Notes under the pieces: generated by a model | What the model was told of the DNA's origin: nothing | The model's input: only the letters and a program-made list of their open reading frames with translations | Database searches by the model: none | Program-made: the position numbers and the translations under genes | DNA from: Roseomonas sp. | GTDB taxonomy: Bacteria > Pseudomonadota > Alphaproteobacteria > Acetobacterales > Acetobacteraceae | NCBI GenBank assembly: GCA_020249925.1 | Contig: JADCER010000012.1 | Location: forward strand, 310,001 to 374,000 | Reading direction: 5' to 3' | Length of the DNA: 64,000 nucleotides | In this document: piece after piece, positions 49,671 to 59,268 of the stretch | How the letters are laid out: each line of letters opens with the position of its first letter | Position numbering within the stretch: position 1 is the first letter of the stretch

Positions 49671-50882
49671 ATGAATTATGAGGAATTTTTCCAGGGGCAG
49701 CTTGAGAGCCTTCGTCGTGAGGGCAGATACCGTGTCTTCGCCGATTTGGAACGCCGTCGTGGTGAATTTCCTCGCGCGACGCGCCATGACAAGGGTGTGC
49801 GTGGTGAGGTGACGGTTTGGTGTTCCAATGACTATCTTGGCATGGGCCAGCATCCTGATGTGCTGGATGCCATGCATGAAGCGCTGGATCGTTGCGGTGC
49901 AGGTGCTGGCGGTACGCGCAATATCTCAGGCACCAATCATGAACATGTGTTGCTGGAACGTGACCTGGCGGCGCTTCACGGGCGTGAATCGGCCTTGCTG
50001 TTCAATTCCGGCTACATGTCCAATTGGGCGTCGCTTTCCACACTTGGGTCGAAGCTTCCGGGATGCATCATCATCTCCGATGAGATGAACCACGCCTCCA
50101 TGATTGAAGGCATGCGCCACAGCAAGGCCAAGCGAGTTCTCTTCAAGCACAATGACGTCGCCGATTTGCAGCGTGTTTTGGCAGAGCTCCCGAAATCAGC
50201 GCCGAAACTGGTCGCTTTCGAAAGCGTCTATTCCATGGATGGCGATATCGCGCCCATCAGCGATATCTGTGATGTGGCCGATGCCCATGGTGCCATGACC
50301 TATTGCGATGAAGTGCATGCGGTTGGGCTTTACGGCCAAACTGGCGGCGGCATAACAGAACGCGATGGCGTTGCCGATCGCGTGACGGTCATTGAAGGTA
50401 CGCTTGCCAAGGCATTCGGTGTCATCGGTGGCTATATCGCCGGCAGTTCCGCCATGTGCGATTTTGTCCGTTCCTTCGCCTCCGGCTTCATTTTCTCAAC
50501 GGCCTTGCCGCCTGCAATTGCGGCCGGTGCGCGCGCCGCGATACGCCATTTGCGGCAAAGCAATCTGGAACGGGAGCGCCTGCATGAACGCGCGGCGACG
50601 CTTCGGCACAGGTTGAACGGGGTTGGTGTCCCGCATCTTGATAACCTTAGCCACATCGTCCCGGTTATGGTGGGCGATCCGACGCTCTGCAAAAAGCTCA
50701 GTGATACCTTGCTTGATGAGCATGGCATCTATGTGCAGCCCATCAATTATCCAACCGTGCCGCGCGGCACGGAAAGGCTGCGCATTACGCCATCGCCTGT
50801 CCATACCGATGCGGATATGGATCATTTGGTTGAATCGCTGGAAAGGGTTTGGGCGCAGTTTCGGTTGCGGCGGGCTGCGTGA
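49671..50882 (+). CDS. hemA: 5-aminolevulinate synthase
   Basis: A 403-residue PLP enzyme of the C4 (Shemin) pathway. Features are [10 protein letters not shown] near 44-53, the cofactor Asp in Y-C-D-E-V-H-A-V-G near 211-219 and the PLP lysine in E-G-T-L-A-K-A-F-G near 243-251. It condenses glycine and succinyl-CoA, the first committed tetrapyrrole step. An AAGGAG ribosome site precedes ATG 49671. Its stop overlaps an ATG in TGATG that is a possible extended bchI start. Confidence 0.97.
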   Translation: MNYEEFFQGQLESLRREGRYRVFADLERRRGEFPRATRHDKGVRGEVTVWCSNDYLGMGQHPDVLDAMHEALDRCGAGAGGTRNISGTNHEHVLLERDLAALHGRESALLFNSGYMSNWASLSTLGSKLPGCIIISDEMNHASMIEGMRHSKAKRVLFKHNDVADLQRVLAELPKSAPKLVAFESVYSMDGDIAPISDICDVADAHGAMTYCDEVHAVGLYGQTGGGITERDGVADRVTVIEGTLAKAFGVIGGYIAGSSAMCDFVRSFASGFIFSTALPPAIAAGARAAIRHLRQSNLERERLHERAATLRHRLNGVGVPHLDNLSHIVPVMVGDPTLCKKLSDTLLDEHGIYVQPINYPTVPRGTERLRITPSPVHTDADMDHLVESLERVWAQFRLRRAA

Positions 50883-51001
50883 TGGATGGCGCGGTAGCGG
50901 GTTTCCGGCCGGCCAATAGGTCCGGGCAGGAAGCGCAACTCTCTCGCCGAACGGCGCAACGCCCAAGCGGAGAGAAAATCAGCAAAGCCGTCGCTTCGCC
51001 C

Positions 51002-52027
51002 ATGCGCCCCGCCTATCCCTTCAGCGCGATTGTGGGCCAGGATGAGATGAAGCGGGCGCTGATGATTGCGGCCGTTGATCCAAGCATTGGTGGTGTGCTG
51101 GTGTTTGGGGATCGCGGTACTGGCAAATCCACAGCGGTGCGTTCTCTTGCCGCGCTATTGCCGGAAATGGCGGTGGTTGCTGGCTGTCCTTTCGCCTGCG
51201 ATCCGGCGGCACCGCTTGCATCCTGTTCGCACTGCAGTGCCCTGCCAAAGGGCAGGAAACCAGAAAAGCGGATGGTTCCGGTGCCAGTGGTGGATTTGCC
51301 GCTTGGTACAACGGAAGATCGTCTGGCGGGTGCGCTTGATATCGAAAGGGCTTTGGCGCAGGGCGTGAAGGCTTTCGAGCCCGGTCTGCTTGCCGCTGCG
51401 CATCGCGGTTTCCTCTATATCGATGAGGTGAACCTGCTTGAGGATCATCTGGTTGATCTTCTACTGGATGTCGCGGCATCGGGTGAGAATGTCGTGGAAC
51501 GGGAAGGTATCAGCCTGCGTCATCCGGCGCGTTTTGTGCTGATAGGAAGCGGTAACCCTGAAGAAGGGGAATTGCGCCCGCAATTGCTGGATCGCTTTGG
51601 GCTTTCGGTTGAAGTTTCCACACCAAAGGATCTCGCCAGCCGTGTTGAAGTTGTCTGCCGGCGTGATGCCTATGACCGGGATGCCCCTGGCTTCATGAAG
51701 CAATGGGCGAAGGAGGAGGCGCGCACGCGTGAGACAATCCTGGCCGGGCGCAAGCGGTTGAGTTCAGTCACATTGCCCCTTGGCACGATTGAACAGGCCG
51801 CCACGCTTTGCATGGCGCTCGGCACGGATGGCTTGCGTGGTGAATTGACCCTGGTGCGCGCAGCGCGCGCGCTGGCAGCGCTTGACGGCGATCTGGAAGT
51901 GAGAACGGTGCATCTGCGGAGTGTTGCGGCTTCCGCGCTGCGGCATCGGCTGCGGCGGAACCCCCTTGATGAAACCGTCGCGACAACGCGTGTCGAAAAG
52001 GCACTCGAAGACGTTTTCGGGGCATGA
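51002..52027 (+). CDS. bchI: Magnesium chelatase ATPase subunit I
   Basis: A 341-residue AAA+ protein of typical BchI length. Walker A G-D-R-G-T-G-K-S-T lies near 35-43, the C-P-F-A-C insertion near 62-66, Walker B L-Y-I-D-E-V-N near 137-143 and the sensor G-S-G-N-P-E-E-G near 181-188. ATG 51002 matches the family start (P-F-S-A-I-V-G-Q-D-E-M-K), though its ribosome site is poor. An alternative ATG at 50882, coupled to the hemA stop, would add 40 residues. With BchD and BchH it inserts Mg2+ into protoporphyrin. Confidence 0.94.
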   Translation: MRPAYPFSAIVGQDEMKRALMIAAVDPSIGGVLVFGDRGTGKSTAVRSLAALLPEMAVVAGCPFACDPAAPLASCSHCSALPKGRKPEKRMVPVPVVDLPLGTTEDRLAGALDIERALAQGVKAFEPGLLAAAHRGFLYIDEVNLLEDHLVDLLLDVAASGENVVEREGISLRHPARFVLIGSGNPEEGELRPQLLDRFGLSVEVSTPKDLASRVEVVCRRDAYDRDAPGFMKQWAKEEARTRETILAGRKRLSSVTLPLGTIEQAATLCMALGTDGLRGELTLVRAARALAALDGDLEVRTVHLRSVAASALRHRLRRNPLDETVATTRVEKALEDVFGA

Positions 52028-52052
52028 GGATGCAGCGCCGGAGCCCCATGGG

Positions 52053-53849
52053 ATGAGCGGTCTGGCCTCCAGAAGCGTCGATGCAAAACGCAGCGAAGAT
52101 GCGCGGATGGAGAGTGCTGCGTCGCAGGTGGCGGCGCTGCTGGCAATTGATCCTGTGGGTCTTGTGGGCGCGGTGCTGCGCGGGCCTGCTGATCCAAAGC
52201 GGGATGAATGGCTTGAAGCCTTGCGCAAACTTCTGCCGGCCGGTGTGCCCTGGCGGCGCGTGCCCTTGGGCATCGCCGATGGCCGCCTGCTGGGTGGGCT
52301 TGATCTCGCTGCAAGCCTGAGTGCCGGACGACCCATTGCGCAAGCTGGCCTGCTGGCTGAAGCGGATGGCGGCATGATCATTCTGCCCATGGCTGAACGT
52401 GTGGAAAGCCAATTGATTGCGCGCATCGCCGCGGTGCTGGATAGCGGCGTATTGCGGATCGCGCGTGAGGGTATTTCCATGGCGCGCGCCACGCGCTTTG
52501 GTGTCATTGCCCTTGATGAGGGTGTGGGCGATGACGAGCAGGTGACCGAAGCACTTTCAGATCGCCTGGCTTTCCGGATCGAGTTTGATCCGGCCGCCTT
52601 GCAGCGCGCAGCCCCTGTCATGCCGACGCGTGTGGAGATCGAGGCAGCGCGGCGGCGCCTCATGCAGGTGAGGATACCGGCTGATCTGCCGCAAGCCTTT
52701 TGCGCGGCGGCCTTGGCGCTTGGCATCCCATCCTTGCGGGCGCCGGTTTTTGCGCTGCGTTGCGCACGTGCTGCCGCAGCCCTTGCGGGGCGCATGGAAG
52801 TAACGCACGAAGATGCTGCGCTTGCTGCGCAACTCATCCTGGCACCGCGCGCACGGCAAGTGCCTGAAGCACCCGCTGAAGAACCGGAACAACCGCCCGA
52901 GCAGCAGCAAGAATCTTCCAATGCTGAGACGCAACAGCGGGAAGAACAGCCATCCCTGGAAGACCTGGTGCTTGCGGCGGCGCAGGCGAGCCTTCCGGCG
53001 GGGTTGCTTGCGGGGCTTGGTGTTGCGGCAAGGCAAATGGCGCGGCAGGCGGCTGCTTCTGGCAGATCCGGCATGATGCGCCGTTCAGCGCAGCGTGGCC
53101 GGCCGATTGGCGCGCGCCCGGCGGCATGGCGTGCGGGGTTGCGTTTGGCCTTGGTGGAAACGCTGCGTGTTGCCGCGCCCTGGCAGGAATATCGCCGGCG
53201 TGAAAAGCCGCATCACGCGGCTCTTGTGCATATCAGAAGGGAAGATGTGCGCATCCGCCGCTATAAGCAGAACAGCGAAACCACCACGATATTTTTGGTG
53301 GATGCGTCAGGGTCTGCGGCCTTGCATCGGCTGGCGGAAGCCAAGGGCGCGGTGGAATTGCTGCTCGCGGATTGTTATGTGCGCCGTGATCGCGTTGCAG
53401 TGATTGCCTTCCGTGGCCGTGGCGCGGAAGTATTGCTTGAACCGACACATTCCCTGGTGCGCGCCAAGCGCAGCCTGGCTGCCTTGCCAGGGGGCGGGGG
53501 CACACCGCTCGCCGCCGGGATTGTGGCTGGCTATGCAATGGCAGAAGCCAGCCGCAAGCGCGGGCAGACGCCGGTGATTGTTGCGCTGACTGATGGTCGC
53601 GCAAATGTGACGCGTGATGGTTTGGGCGGGCGCGCTGTGGCGGAATCGGAAGCGCTGGAATCGGCCCGTTTGTTCAGGGCTTCTGGCATTGCCGCGCTGC
53701 TGATTGATACGGCGCCACGGCCGCAGCCTTTTTCACGAGACCTCGCCTCTGCCATGGGCGCGCGCTATGTGCCGCTGCCTTTTGCCGATGCGGCGCGCAT
53801 GTCAGCGACCGTACGCCAAGCGGCGCGCGCGCCAGCCTCGGGCCCCTGA
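52053..53849 (+). CDS. bchD: Magnesium chelatase subunit D
   Basis: A 598-residue protein. A degenerate AAA+ module (about 15-250) is followed by a Glu/Gln/Pro-rich acidic linker (about 270-305) and a C-terminal integrin-I/VWA domain (about 405-590). The MIDAS reads V-D-A-S-G-S-A near 415-421, with G-G-G-T-P-L near 485-490 and L-T-D-G-R-A-N near 512-518. It forms the ID motor complex that drives BchH. ATG 52053 is chosen; an in-frame ATG at 51921 lies inside bchI. Confidence 0.95.
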   Translation: MSGLASRSVDAKRSEDARMESAASQVAALLAIDPVGLVGAVLRGPADPKRDEWLEALRKLLPAGVPWRRVPLGIADGRLLGGLDLAASLSAGRPIAQAGLLAEADGGMIILPMAERVESQLIARIAAVLDSGVLRIAREGISMARATRFGVIALDEGVGDDEQVTEALSDRLAFRIEFDPAALQRAAPVMPTRVEIEAARRRLMQVRIPADLPQAFCAAALALGIPSLRAPVFALRCARAAAALAGRMEVTHEDAALAAQLILAPRARQVPEAPAEEPEQPPEQQQESSNAETQQREEQPSLEDLVLAAAQASLPAGLLAGLGVAARQMARQAAASGRSGMMRRSAQRGRPIGARPAAWRAGLRLALVETLRVAAPWQEYRRREKPHHAALVHIRREDVRIRRYKQNSETTTIFLVDASGSAALHRLAEAKGAVELLLADCYVRRDRVAVIAFRGRGAEVLLEPTHSLVRAKRSLAALPGGGGTPLAAGIVAGYAMAEASRKRGQTPVIVALTDGRANVTRDGLGGRAVAESEALESARLFRASGIAALLIDTAPRPQPFSRDLASAMGARYVPLPFADAARMSATVRQAARAPASGP

Positions 53850-53853
53850 TGCC

Positions 53854-54762
53854 ATGGCCGCTTCCGGAGAATTTCCGATCTGGGAAAAAGATGGCTGCGA
53901 TTGGCCCAATCGCGATTCGAGCCAATTTGTCGAAGCTGGCGGGCTTCATTGGCATGTACAGCGCATGGGGCAGGGGCCTTGCCTGTTGTTGCTGCATGGT
54001 ACGGCGGCGGCCACGCATAGTTGGCGCGATTTAGCGCCCATTCTTGCCCCCCATTTCACGCTGATCGCGCCTGATCTGCCGGGGCATGGCTTCACCTCCA
54101 GCCTGCCGCAGGCGCGGGTGTCACTTGCGGGTTTTTCGGAAGCTTTGGATGCATTGCTGAAGAAGCTGCAGCTTTTGCCCGATATGGTGCTGGGCCATTC
54201 GGCAGGTGCGGCAATTGCGCTCCGCATGGCGTTGAATGGTAGCATCGCGCCGCGCGCCATCTTCAGCCTGAATGGTGCCTTGCTGCCCTTGGGTGATGAG
54301 CATGCGGCTTTCTTCACCCGCGCTGCTCGGGTCATGGTGGGGCTGCCCTTTGTCTCCAAGCTTTGCGCTTGGCGTGCCTCAAAGCAGGAAGTGGCGGCCA
54401 AGCTCTTGCGCGATACGGGGTCTGATATCGGGCCGCGCGGCGTGCAATTGTATACGCGGCTCTTTGGTTATCCTGGCCATATTCGCGCCGCGCTCATGAT
54501 GATGGCGCAATGGGAATTACGCCCCTTGCTGCGTGATCTGCCGCGCCTCACGCCATCACTTGTGCTGCTGGTGGGTAGCCGGGATCGCGCCGTGCCGCCC
54601 ATGCAGGCGCGCCGCATCCAGGCCATTCTTCCTTCTGCGCGCATCATCACCCTGGAAGGGCTGGGTCATTTGGCGCATGAGGAAGCGCCGCAACGTGTCG
54701 CGGACACGCTGTTCAAGGAATGGTCCTATCTCGAACAGCATGTGACCGGGGCGGCGGCATGA
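53854..54762 (+). CDS. bchO: Magnesium chelatase accessory protein BchO
   Basis: A 302-residue alpha/beta-hydrolase. The nucleophile elbow L-G-H-S-A-G-A has S116, an oxyanion motif L-L-H-G-T-A-A lies near 46-52, and the last histidine is in G-L-G-H-L-A-H near 268-274. BchO follows bchD in most purple bacteria and is assigned an accessory role in Mg chelation, with no proven reaction. ATG 53854 lies five bases after the bchD stop. It overlaps the DUF3422 gene by ATGA. Confidence 0.94.
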   Translation: MAASGEFPIWEKDGCDWPNRDSSQFVEAGGLHWHVQRMGQGPCLLLLHGTAAATHSWRDLAPILAPHFTLIAPDLPGHGFTSSLPQARVSLAGFSEALDALLKKLQLLPDMVLGHSAGAAIALRMALNGSIAPRAIFSLNGALLPLGDEHAAFFTRAARVMVGLPFVSKLCAWRASKQEVAAKLLRDTGSDIGPRGVQLYTRLFGYPGHIRAALMMMAQWELRPLLRDLPRLTPSLVLLVGSRDRAVPPMQARRIQAILPSARIITLEGLGHLAHEEAPQRVADTLFKEWSYLEQHVTGAAA

Positions 54763-56057
54763 GCTTCGATACCGTTCTTCCCCCATCCTACGCAAAACGC
54801 ATCGAATTGAATGATGAGGTGCATGCGCGCCCGCCCGAGATCCTATTCTCCCCCTGCCGCGTATCGCAACTTGCGCTGCTGCCTGCCGCCGATGAGGCGC
54901 GGGATGCGCCCTGGGCCGCACTTTGCGCATTGGCGCAGCGTTTTTCAGTGCCGCCCCCCGCGCCGGGCGCCAATCACTATAGCGCTGATTTCGGGCCGTT
55001 TCGCCTGAAATGGGAAAGGCATGGCGAATTCAGCCGCTTCATGGTGGTGGTCGCGGGCGCAGAGCCCGAGCCTTTTTCGGCAGCGGCGATTCACGCCCTG
55101 CCGGCGGATTGGCTGAAAACCCTGCCTGGCCAGGTGATAGCGGCGGCCCATGTAACGTTGCTCGCGTCCAAGGATATACCGCTTGCCATCAGTGAAATCT
55201 CGCGGCGGTATTTCCGCGACAATATGCTGGTTGGCGGGCCGCTTGCCGGCGGCCAGGCCCATGCCTTCACAGATTTTCGCATCCAGGTTGATGGGTTCAG
55301 CCGCTTCCTGATTTATGATGGTGGCATGTCGCCCTATCAGGCAGGGCGCCTCACGCAGCGCCTGCTTGAGATGGAAACCTATCGCATCATGGCGTTGTTG
55401 GCCCTGCCGATTGCGCAAGAAGTGGCACCGCAAATTGGTGCACAGGAACGCGAATTGGCGGAAATTAGCGCGGCCTTGGTGGAAGCGCAGGAAGCCGATG
55501 AACCGCTGCTGCTGCAACGCCTGACGCGCATGGCGGCCGAGGCGGAAAGCCGCGAATCGCGCCATCGTTTTCGTTTTTCTGCTGCGGCCGCCTATTATGA
55601 TCTGGTGCGTAACCGCATTCAGGAATTGCGGGAATTGCGGATGGAAGGCATGCAGACCTTCGGTGAATTCACCGAACGGCGCCTGACGCCGGCCATGAAT
55701 ACTTGCCAAGCGGTCGCGGCACGGCAGGAAATGCTGTCCCAACGTGTCGCGCGCGCCACCCAGCTGCTTTCAACGCGTGTGGATATTACGCGGGAAAGGC
55801 AGAACCAAGCCTTGCTTGCTTCCATGGAACGGCGTGCGCGCCAGCAGGTTCGGCTGCAACAGGCGGTTGAAGGCTTTTCGGTTGCGGCCATCACCTATTA
55901 CGTCGTTGGTTTGGTTGCCTATTTGGCCAAGGGGCTGGCCACATCTGGTGTGACGCTGAGAGAGGAAATCGTGACCAGTGTCGCCATTCCAATTGTTGCG
56001 CTTGGGGTCGCGCTTGGGGTGCGCCGTTTTCGGCGCCGGATGCGCAATCATGATTGA
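54759..56057 (+). CDS. DUF3422-family membrane-anchored protein
   Basis: A 432-residue protein beginning with L-N-D-E-V-H-A-R-P-P-E near 17-27, the DUF3422 hallmark. It has a long helical, charged middle (about 220-360, coiled-coil-like) and two C-terminal membrane helices (about 365-387 and 400-418) with a basic tail. The start is coupled to bchO through ATGA, and crtB follows 24 bases later. The family is widespread in proteobacteria but its role is unknown. The placement suggests co-expression with pigment genes. Confidence 0.88.
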   Translation: MSFDTVLPPSYAKRIELNDEVHARPPEILFSPCRVSQLALLPAADEARDAPWAALCALAQRFSVPPPAPGANHYSADFGPFRLKWERHGEFSRFMVVVAGAEPEPFSAAAIHALPADWLKTLPGQVIAAAHVTLLASKDIPLAISEISRRYFRDNMLVGGPLAGGQAHAFTDFRIQVDGFSRFLIYDGGMSPYQAGRLTQRLLEMETYRIMALLALPIAQEVAPQIGAQERELAEISAALVEAQEADEPLLLQRLTRMAAEAESRESRHRFRFSAAAAYYDLVRNRIQELRELRMEGMQTFGEFTERRLTPAMNTCQAVAARQEMLSQRVARATQLLSTRVDITRERQNQALLASMERRARQQVRLQQAVEGFSVAAITYYVVGLVAYLAKGLATSGVTLREEIVTSVAIPIVALGVALGVRRFRRRMRNHD

Positions 56058-56081
56058 ATTCAGGAAAACATGGGGGGGCGC

Positions 56082-57119
56082 ATGTCCGGTTTGATCGGCA
56101 TTTCGGCCGAGGATCTGGCCGCCTGCAACAAATTGCTGGCAGGCGGTTCCAAAAGCTTTCGCGCTGCGTCCTTCCTGCTGCCGCGCCGCATCGCGGCCCC
56201 GGCCGCCGCGCTTTACGCCTTTTGCCGTGTGGCCGATGACGCGATTGACATGAGCGATAATCCCGCTTCCTCGCTCAATCAATTGCAGCAACGCCTTGAT
56301 GGCGCCTATGCCGGGCGGCCCTGGGATCATGTGGCGGATCGCGCCTTTGCAGCGGTGGTCGCGCAATATGGCGTACCGCGTGCGCTGCCAGCGGCGCTGC
56401 TGGAAGGCTTCGCCTGGGATGCCGAGGGGCGGTTTTATGAGGATATCGGCGCTCTCGAATCCTATGCCGCGCGCGTTGCCGCCACCGTTGGCGCGATGAT
56501 GACGCTGCTGATGGGCGTGCGTTCACCGGAAGCGATTGCGCGCGCCTGTGATCTTGGCCTTGCCATGCAATTGACCAATATCGCCCGTGATGTCGGCGAA
56601 GATGCCAAGGCGGGGCGCGTCTATCTTCCCCAATCATGGCTGGCTGAGGAAGGGCTTTCGGCGGAAGCTTTGATCGCGAATCCCGCCTTTTCGCCCGCGC
56701 TTGGCCGTGTGGTGGCGCGGCTATTGGGTGCGGCGGAAGCACATTATCGCCGCGCTTGGCCAGGCATTGCGCTGCTGCCCTGGGATTGTCGGCCTGGGAT
56801 TGGCGCCGCGCGCCTAGTCTATGCCGAAATCGGACGTGAAGTTGAACGCCAGGGGCTTGATTCCGTCTCTCGTCGGGCGGTGGTGTCCGGCAGGCGTAAG
56901 GCCTGGCTTTTGGCGCGCGCGGCCGGCGCCCTTGCCGCGCAACAGGATGGCGCAGATGAAGCGCCATCTGCCGCCACGCGCTTTCTGGTGGAAGCTGTGC
57001 GCGCCGCGCCAGCACCGGAAGGGCCGCCAATTGGTGCGGGTTACGGCGAAAGGCTGGTTTGGGCGCTGGAATTGATGGATCGCGCTGATCGTGAAACGCG
57101 ATTTGCCGCGCGTGCGTGA
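56082..57119 (+). CDS. crtB: Phytoene synthase (squalene/phytoene synthase family)
   Basis: A 345-residue trans-isoprenyl synthase. The first Asp-rich motif A-D-D-A-I-D is at 51-56, and the second is N-I-A-R-D-V-G-E-D near 165-173. Others are G-S-K-S-F near 22-26 and R-V-Y-L-P near 178-182. ATG 56082 sits behind a G-run; ATG 56070 is a possible alternative adding four residues. It condenses two GGPP into phytoene. The usual partner crtI is not adjacent, so desaturation genes must lie elsewhere. Squalene synthase activity cannot be fully excluded but the location favours crtB. Confidence 0.88.
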   Translation: MSGLIGISAEDLAACNKLLAGGSKSFRAASFLLPRRIAAPAAALYAFCRVADDAIDMSDNPASSLNQLQQRLDGAYAGRPWDHVADRAFAAVVAQYGVPRALPAALLEGFAWDAEGRFYEDIGALESYAARVAATVGAMMTLLMGVRSPEAIARACDLGLAMQLTNIARDVGEDAKAGRVYLPQSWLAEEGLSAEALIANPAFSPALGRVVARLLGAAEAHYRRAWPGIALLPWDCRPGIGAARLVYAEIGREVERQGLDSVSRRAVVSGRRKAWLLARAAGALAAQQDGADEAPSAATRFLVEAVRAAPAPEGPPIGAGYGERLVWALELMDRADRETRFAARA

Positions 57120-57126
57120 AAAAGCC

Positions 57127-57154
57127 TTGACATAAGTGTCAAGAAAACTGGACA
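57127..57154. promoter_or_regulatory. PpsR-type operator upstream of crtE
   Basis: TGTCAAGAAAACTGGACA (57137-57154) matches TGT-N12-ACA. It is preceded by TTGACA-TAAG-TGTCAA (57127-57142), an inverted repeat sharing the left arm. The crtE start is 72 bases downstream. A PpsR-repressed crtEF promoter is the expected arrangement in purple bacteria. Confidence 0.7.
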
Positions 57155-57225
57155 ATCCGAAAAGTAGATAAAAACTTACATTCGGCTGCCGCGACATGCT
57201 CGCGCTGCCCCTTCGGAGGTCCCGC

Positions 57226-58092
57226 ATGGACGCCTTGGCCCGTATTGAGAGCAGCCTCGCAGACGCGGTGCTCTCCGCCGAGGCGAGCGGCGCGCCGCCC
57301 CGCCTTGCCGCCGCGATGCGCCACGCGGTTTTCCCAAAAGGGGCACGCATCCGCCCACGCCTGACGCTCGCGGTCGCTGCTGCTTGCGGTGATGACCAGC
57401 CAAGGCTTGCCAGCGCCGCCGCCGCCGCGATTGAACTGCTGCATTGCGCCAGCCTGGTGCATGATGACCTGCCCTGCTTTGACGATGCGGATATGCGCCG
57501 TGGCCGGCCTTCCGTGCATCGCGCCTTTGGTGAGCCGCTGGCCGTTCTCGCCGGGGATGGGCTGATTGTGCTGGCCTTCCAGACCGTGGCGCGCGCCGGT
57601 TGTGGCGCGCCCGAACGCCTTGGCCCGGTGATCAATGCCATTGGCGATGGTGTGGGCGTGCCCTTCGGTATTGTCGCCGGCCAGGCCTGGGAATGTGAAC
57701 CGCGCGCTGATCTTTCCGAATATCAACGGCAAAAGACCGGGGCGCTTTTTGCTGCCGCCTCGGTGGCCGGCGCAGCCGCTTCGGGCGTGGCGGATGCGGA
57801 AGCCTGGCGCCTGCTTGGGGATCGGCTGGGTGAGGCCTTCCAGGTGGCCGATGACCTGCGCGATGCCGTGGAAGATGAAGCCAGCATCGGCAAGCCTGTC
57901 GGCCGCGACAAGGCTTTGGGCCGGCCATCCGCCGTGCTGCAATTGGGCCTGGATGGCGCCGTTGCGCGGCTGAAGACGCTGGCAAATGCGGCAGTGGAGG
58001 CGATTCCCGCCTGCCCCGGCCGCACCCTGTTGCGCGCGGCCATGTTGGAAGAAGTGGGGCGGCTTTTGCCGCGCAAGCTGGCCACGGCCTGA
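57226..58092 (+). CDS. crtE: Geranylgeranyl diphosphate synthase CrtE
   Basis: A 288-residue polyprenyl synthase. The first Asp-rich motif D-D-L-P-C-F-D-D-A-D runs from D80 to D89, and the second is V-A-D-D-L-R-D near 207-213; R-I-R-P-R-L near 41-46 is a substrate-binding element. ATG 57226 with a GGAGG ribosome site is chosen over the in-frame 57196. It makes GGPP for carotenoids and the bacteriochlorophyll tail. It is three bases ahead of crtF. Confidence 0.94.
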   Translation: MDALARIESSLADAVLSAEASGAPPRLAAAMRHAVFPKGARIRPRLTLAVAAACGDDQPRLASAAAAAIELLHCASLVHDDLPCFDDADMRRGRPSVHRAFGEPLAVLAGDGLIVLAFQTVARAGCGAPERLGPVINAIGDGVGVPFGIVAGQAWECEPRADLSEYQRQKTGALFAAASVAGAAASGVADAEAWRLLGDRLGEAFQVADDLRDAVEDEASIGKPVGRDKALGRPSAVLQLGLDGAVARLKTLANAAVEAIPACPGRTLLRAAMLEEVGRLLPRKLATA

Positions 58093-58095
58093 GGC

Positions 58096-59259
58096 ATGGC
58101 GCGCGCAATGCCGCTGCCCCCGCAAAGGGCGCATGGGGATCAGGGGCCATCCTGGGCCGATCGCTTCACCGCTTGGCGCGAATCGCTCACGGCGCGCCCG
58201 AGTTTTCGCGCCTGGGCCGCGCGTTTTCCGCTGACCCGGCCACTGGCACGTCGCCGCGCGCGGGAATTATTCGATCTCTGCGCTGGCTTTGTCTATTCGC
58301 AGGTGCTCGCCGCCTGTGTCCGGCTGAAACTGTTTGAGGCGCTGCACGAAGCCCCGGCGGAAGAACGCGCCTTGGCTGCGCGACTCGGGCTTACGCCGGA
58401 AGCGATGAACCGGTTGCTGGTGGCCGCCGAGTCGCTCCGGCTTGTGCGCCGGCGCGCGGATGGCGCCTGGGCGCTGGGCGAATTGGGTGCCGCCATGATC
58501 GGCAATCCCGGCATCGCTGCCATGGTGGAACACCATGCCATGCTCTACGCCGATTTGGCGGATCCGGTGGCGCTGCTGCAGCGCGAAAGGGGCGGCACCG
58601 CGCTCGCGCAATACTGGGCCTATGCCGGTGCCGCGCAGCCAGGTGCCCTGCCGGGCGAGAAAGTATCCGATTACACGGCGCTGATGGCGGCCAGCCAGCC
58701 CATGGTCGCGCAGGAAGTCCTGGCGGCTTACCGCTTTGGCGAGCATCGGCGGTTGATGGATGTGGGCGGCGGCAGCGGCGCCTTCCTGACCGCGGTGGGC
58801 AAGGCCAATCCTGGGCTTGATCTGCTGTTGTTCGACCTGCCAGCCGTGGCCGAACAGGGCCGCCAGCGTTTCGCCCGCGAGGGGCTTGCGGACCGTGCCA
58901 TGGCGATGGGGGGCGATTTCACCACCGATTCGCTGCCCCAGGGCGCCGATATCATCAGCCTGGTCCGCGTGCTGCATGATCATGATGATGATGTGGTGCA
59001 GGCCCTGCTTGGGCGCGTGCGGGCGGCGCTGCCCAAGGGTGGGCGGGTGCTGATTGCCGAACCCATGGCCGGCACTGCGGGCGCCGAGCCAATGGGCGGC
59101 GCCTATTTCGGCTTTTACCTGCTGGCCATGGGCCGCGGCCGCCCGCGCCGGCCGGATGAACTGGCCGCGATGCTGACCGCTGCCGGTTTTGCTGCGCCAA
59201 AGCTTCTGCCGACCGACACCCCCTTGCTGACGCGTGTGATGCAGGCCGAGGCAAATTGA
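58096..59259 (+). CDS. crtF: Hydroxyneurosporene/demethylspheroidene O-methyltransferase CrtF
   Basis: A 387-residue SAM-dependent methyltransferase with an N-terminal dimerisation/winged-helix region (about 50-130) and the SAM motif L-M-D-V-G-G-G-S-G-A-F near 219-229. D-L-P-A-V near 248-252 and V-L-H-D-H-D-D near 293-299 match the acetylserotonin-OMT-like CrtF group. It methylates the C1 hydroxyl of acyclic carotenoids (spheroidene or spirilloxanthin series). crtE-crtF upstream of bchC is the Rhodobacter order. Confidence 0.9.
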   Translation: MARAMPLPPQRAHGDQGPSWADRFTAWRESLTARPSFRAWAARFPLTRPLARRRARELFDLCAGFVYSQVLAACVRLKLFEALHEAPAEERALAARLGLTPEAMNRLLVAAESLRLVRRRADGAWALGELGAAMIGNPGIAAMVEHHAMLYADLADPVALLQRERGGTALAQYWAYAGAAQPGALPGEKVSDYTALMAASQPMVAQEVLAAYRFGEHRRLMDVGGGSGAFLTAVGKANPGLDLLLFDLPAVAEQGRQRFAREGLADRAMAMGGDFTTDSLPQGADIISLVRVLHDHDDDVVQALLGRVRAALPKGGRVLIAEPMAGTAGAEPMGGAYFGFYLLAMGRGRPRRPDELAAMLTAAGFAAPKLLPTDTPLLTRVMQAEAN

Positions 59260-59268
59260 CGCTTTTGC

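Noticed and set aside
51764..53074. Minus-strand ORF of 436 codons opposite bchI/bchD
   Set aside because: Low-complexity Ser/Ala/Arg composition typical of the opposite strand of G+C-rich genes; the plus strand holds clear BchI and BchD motifs.
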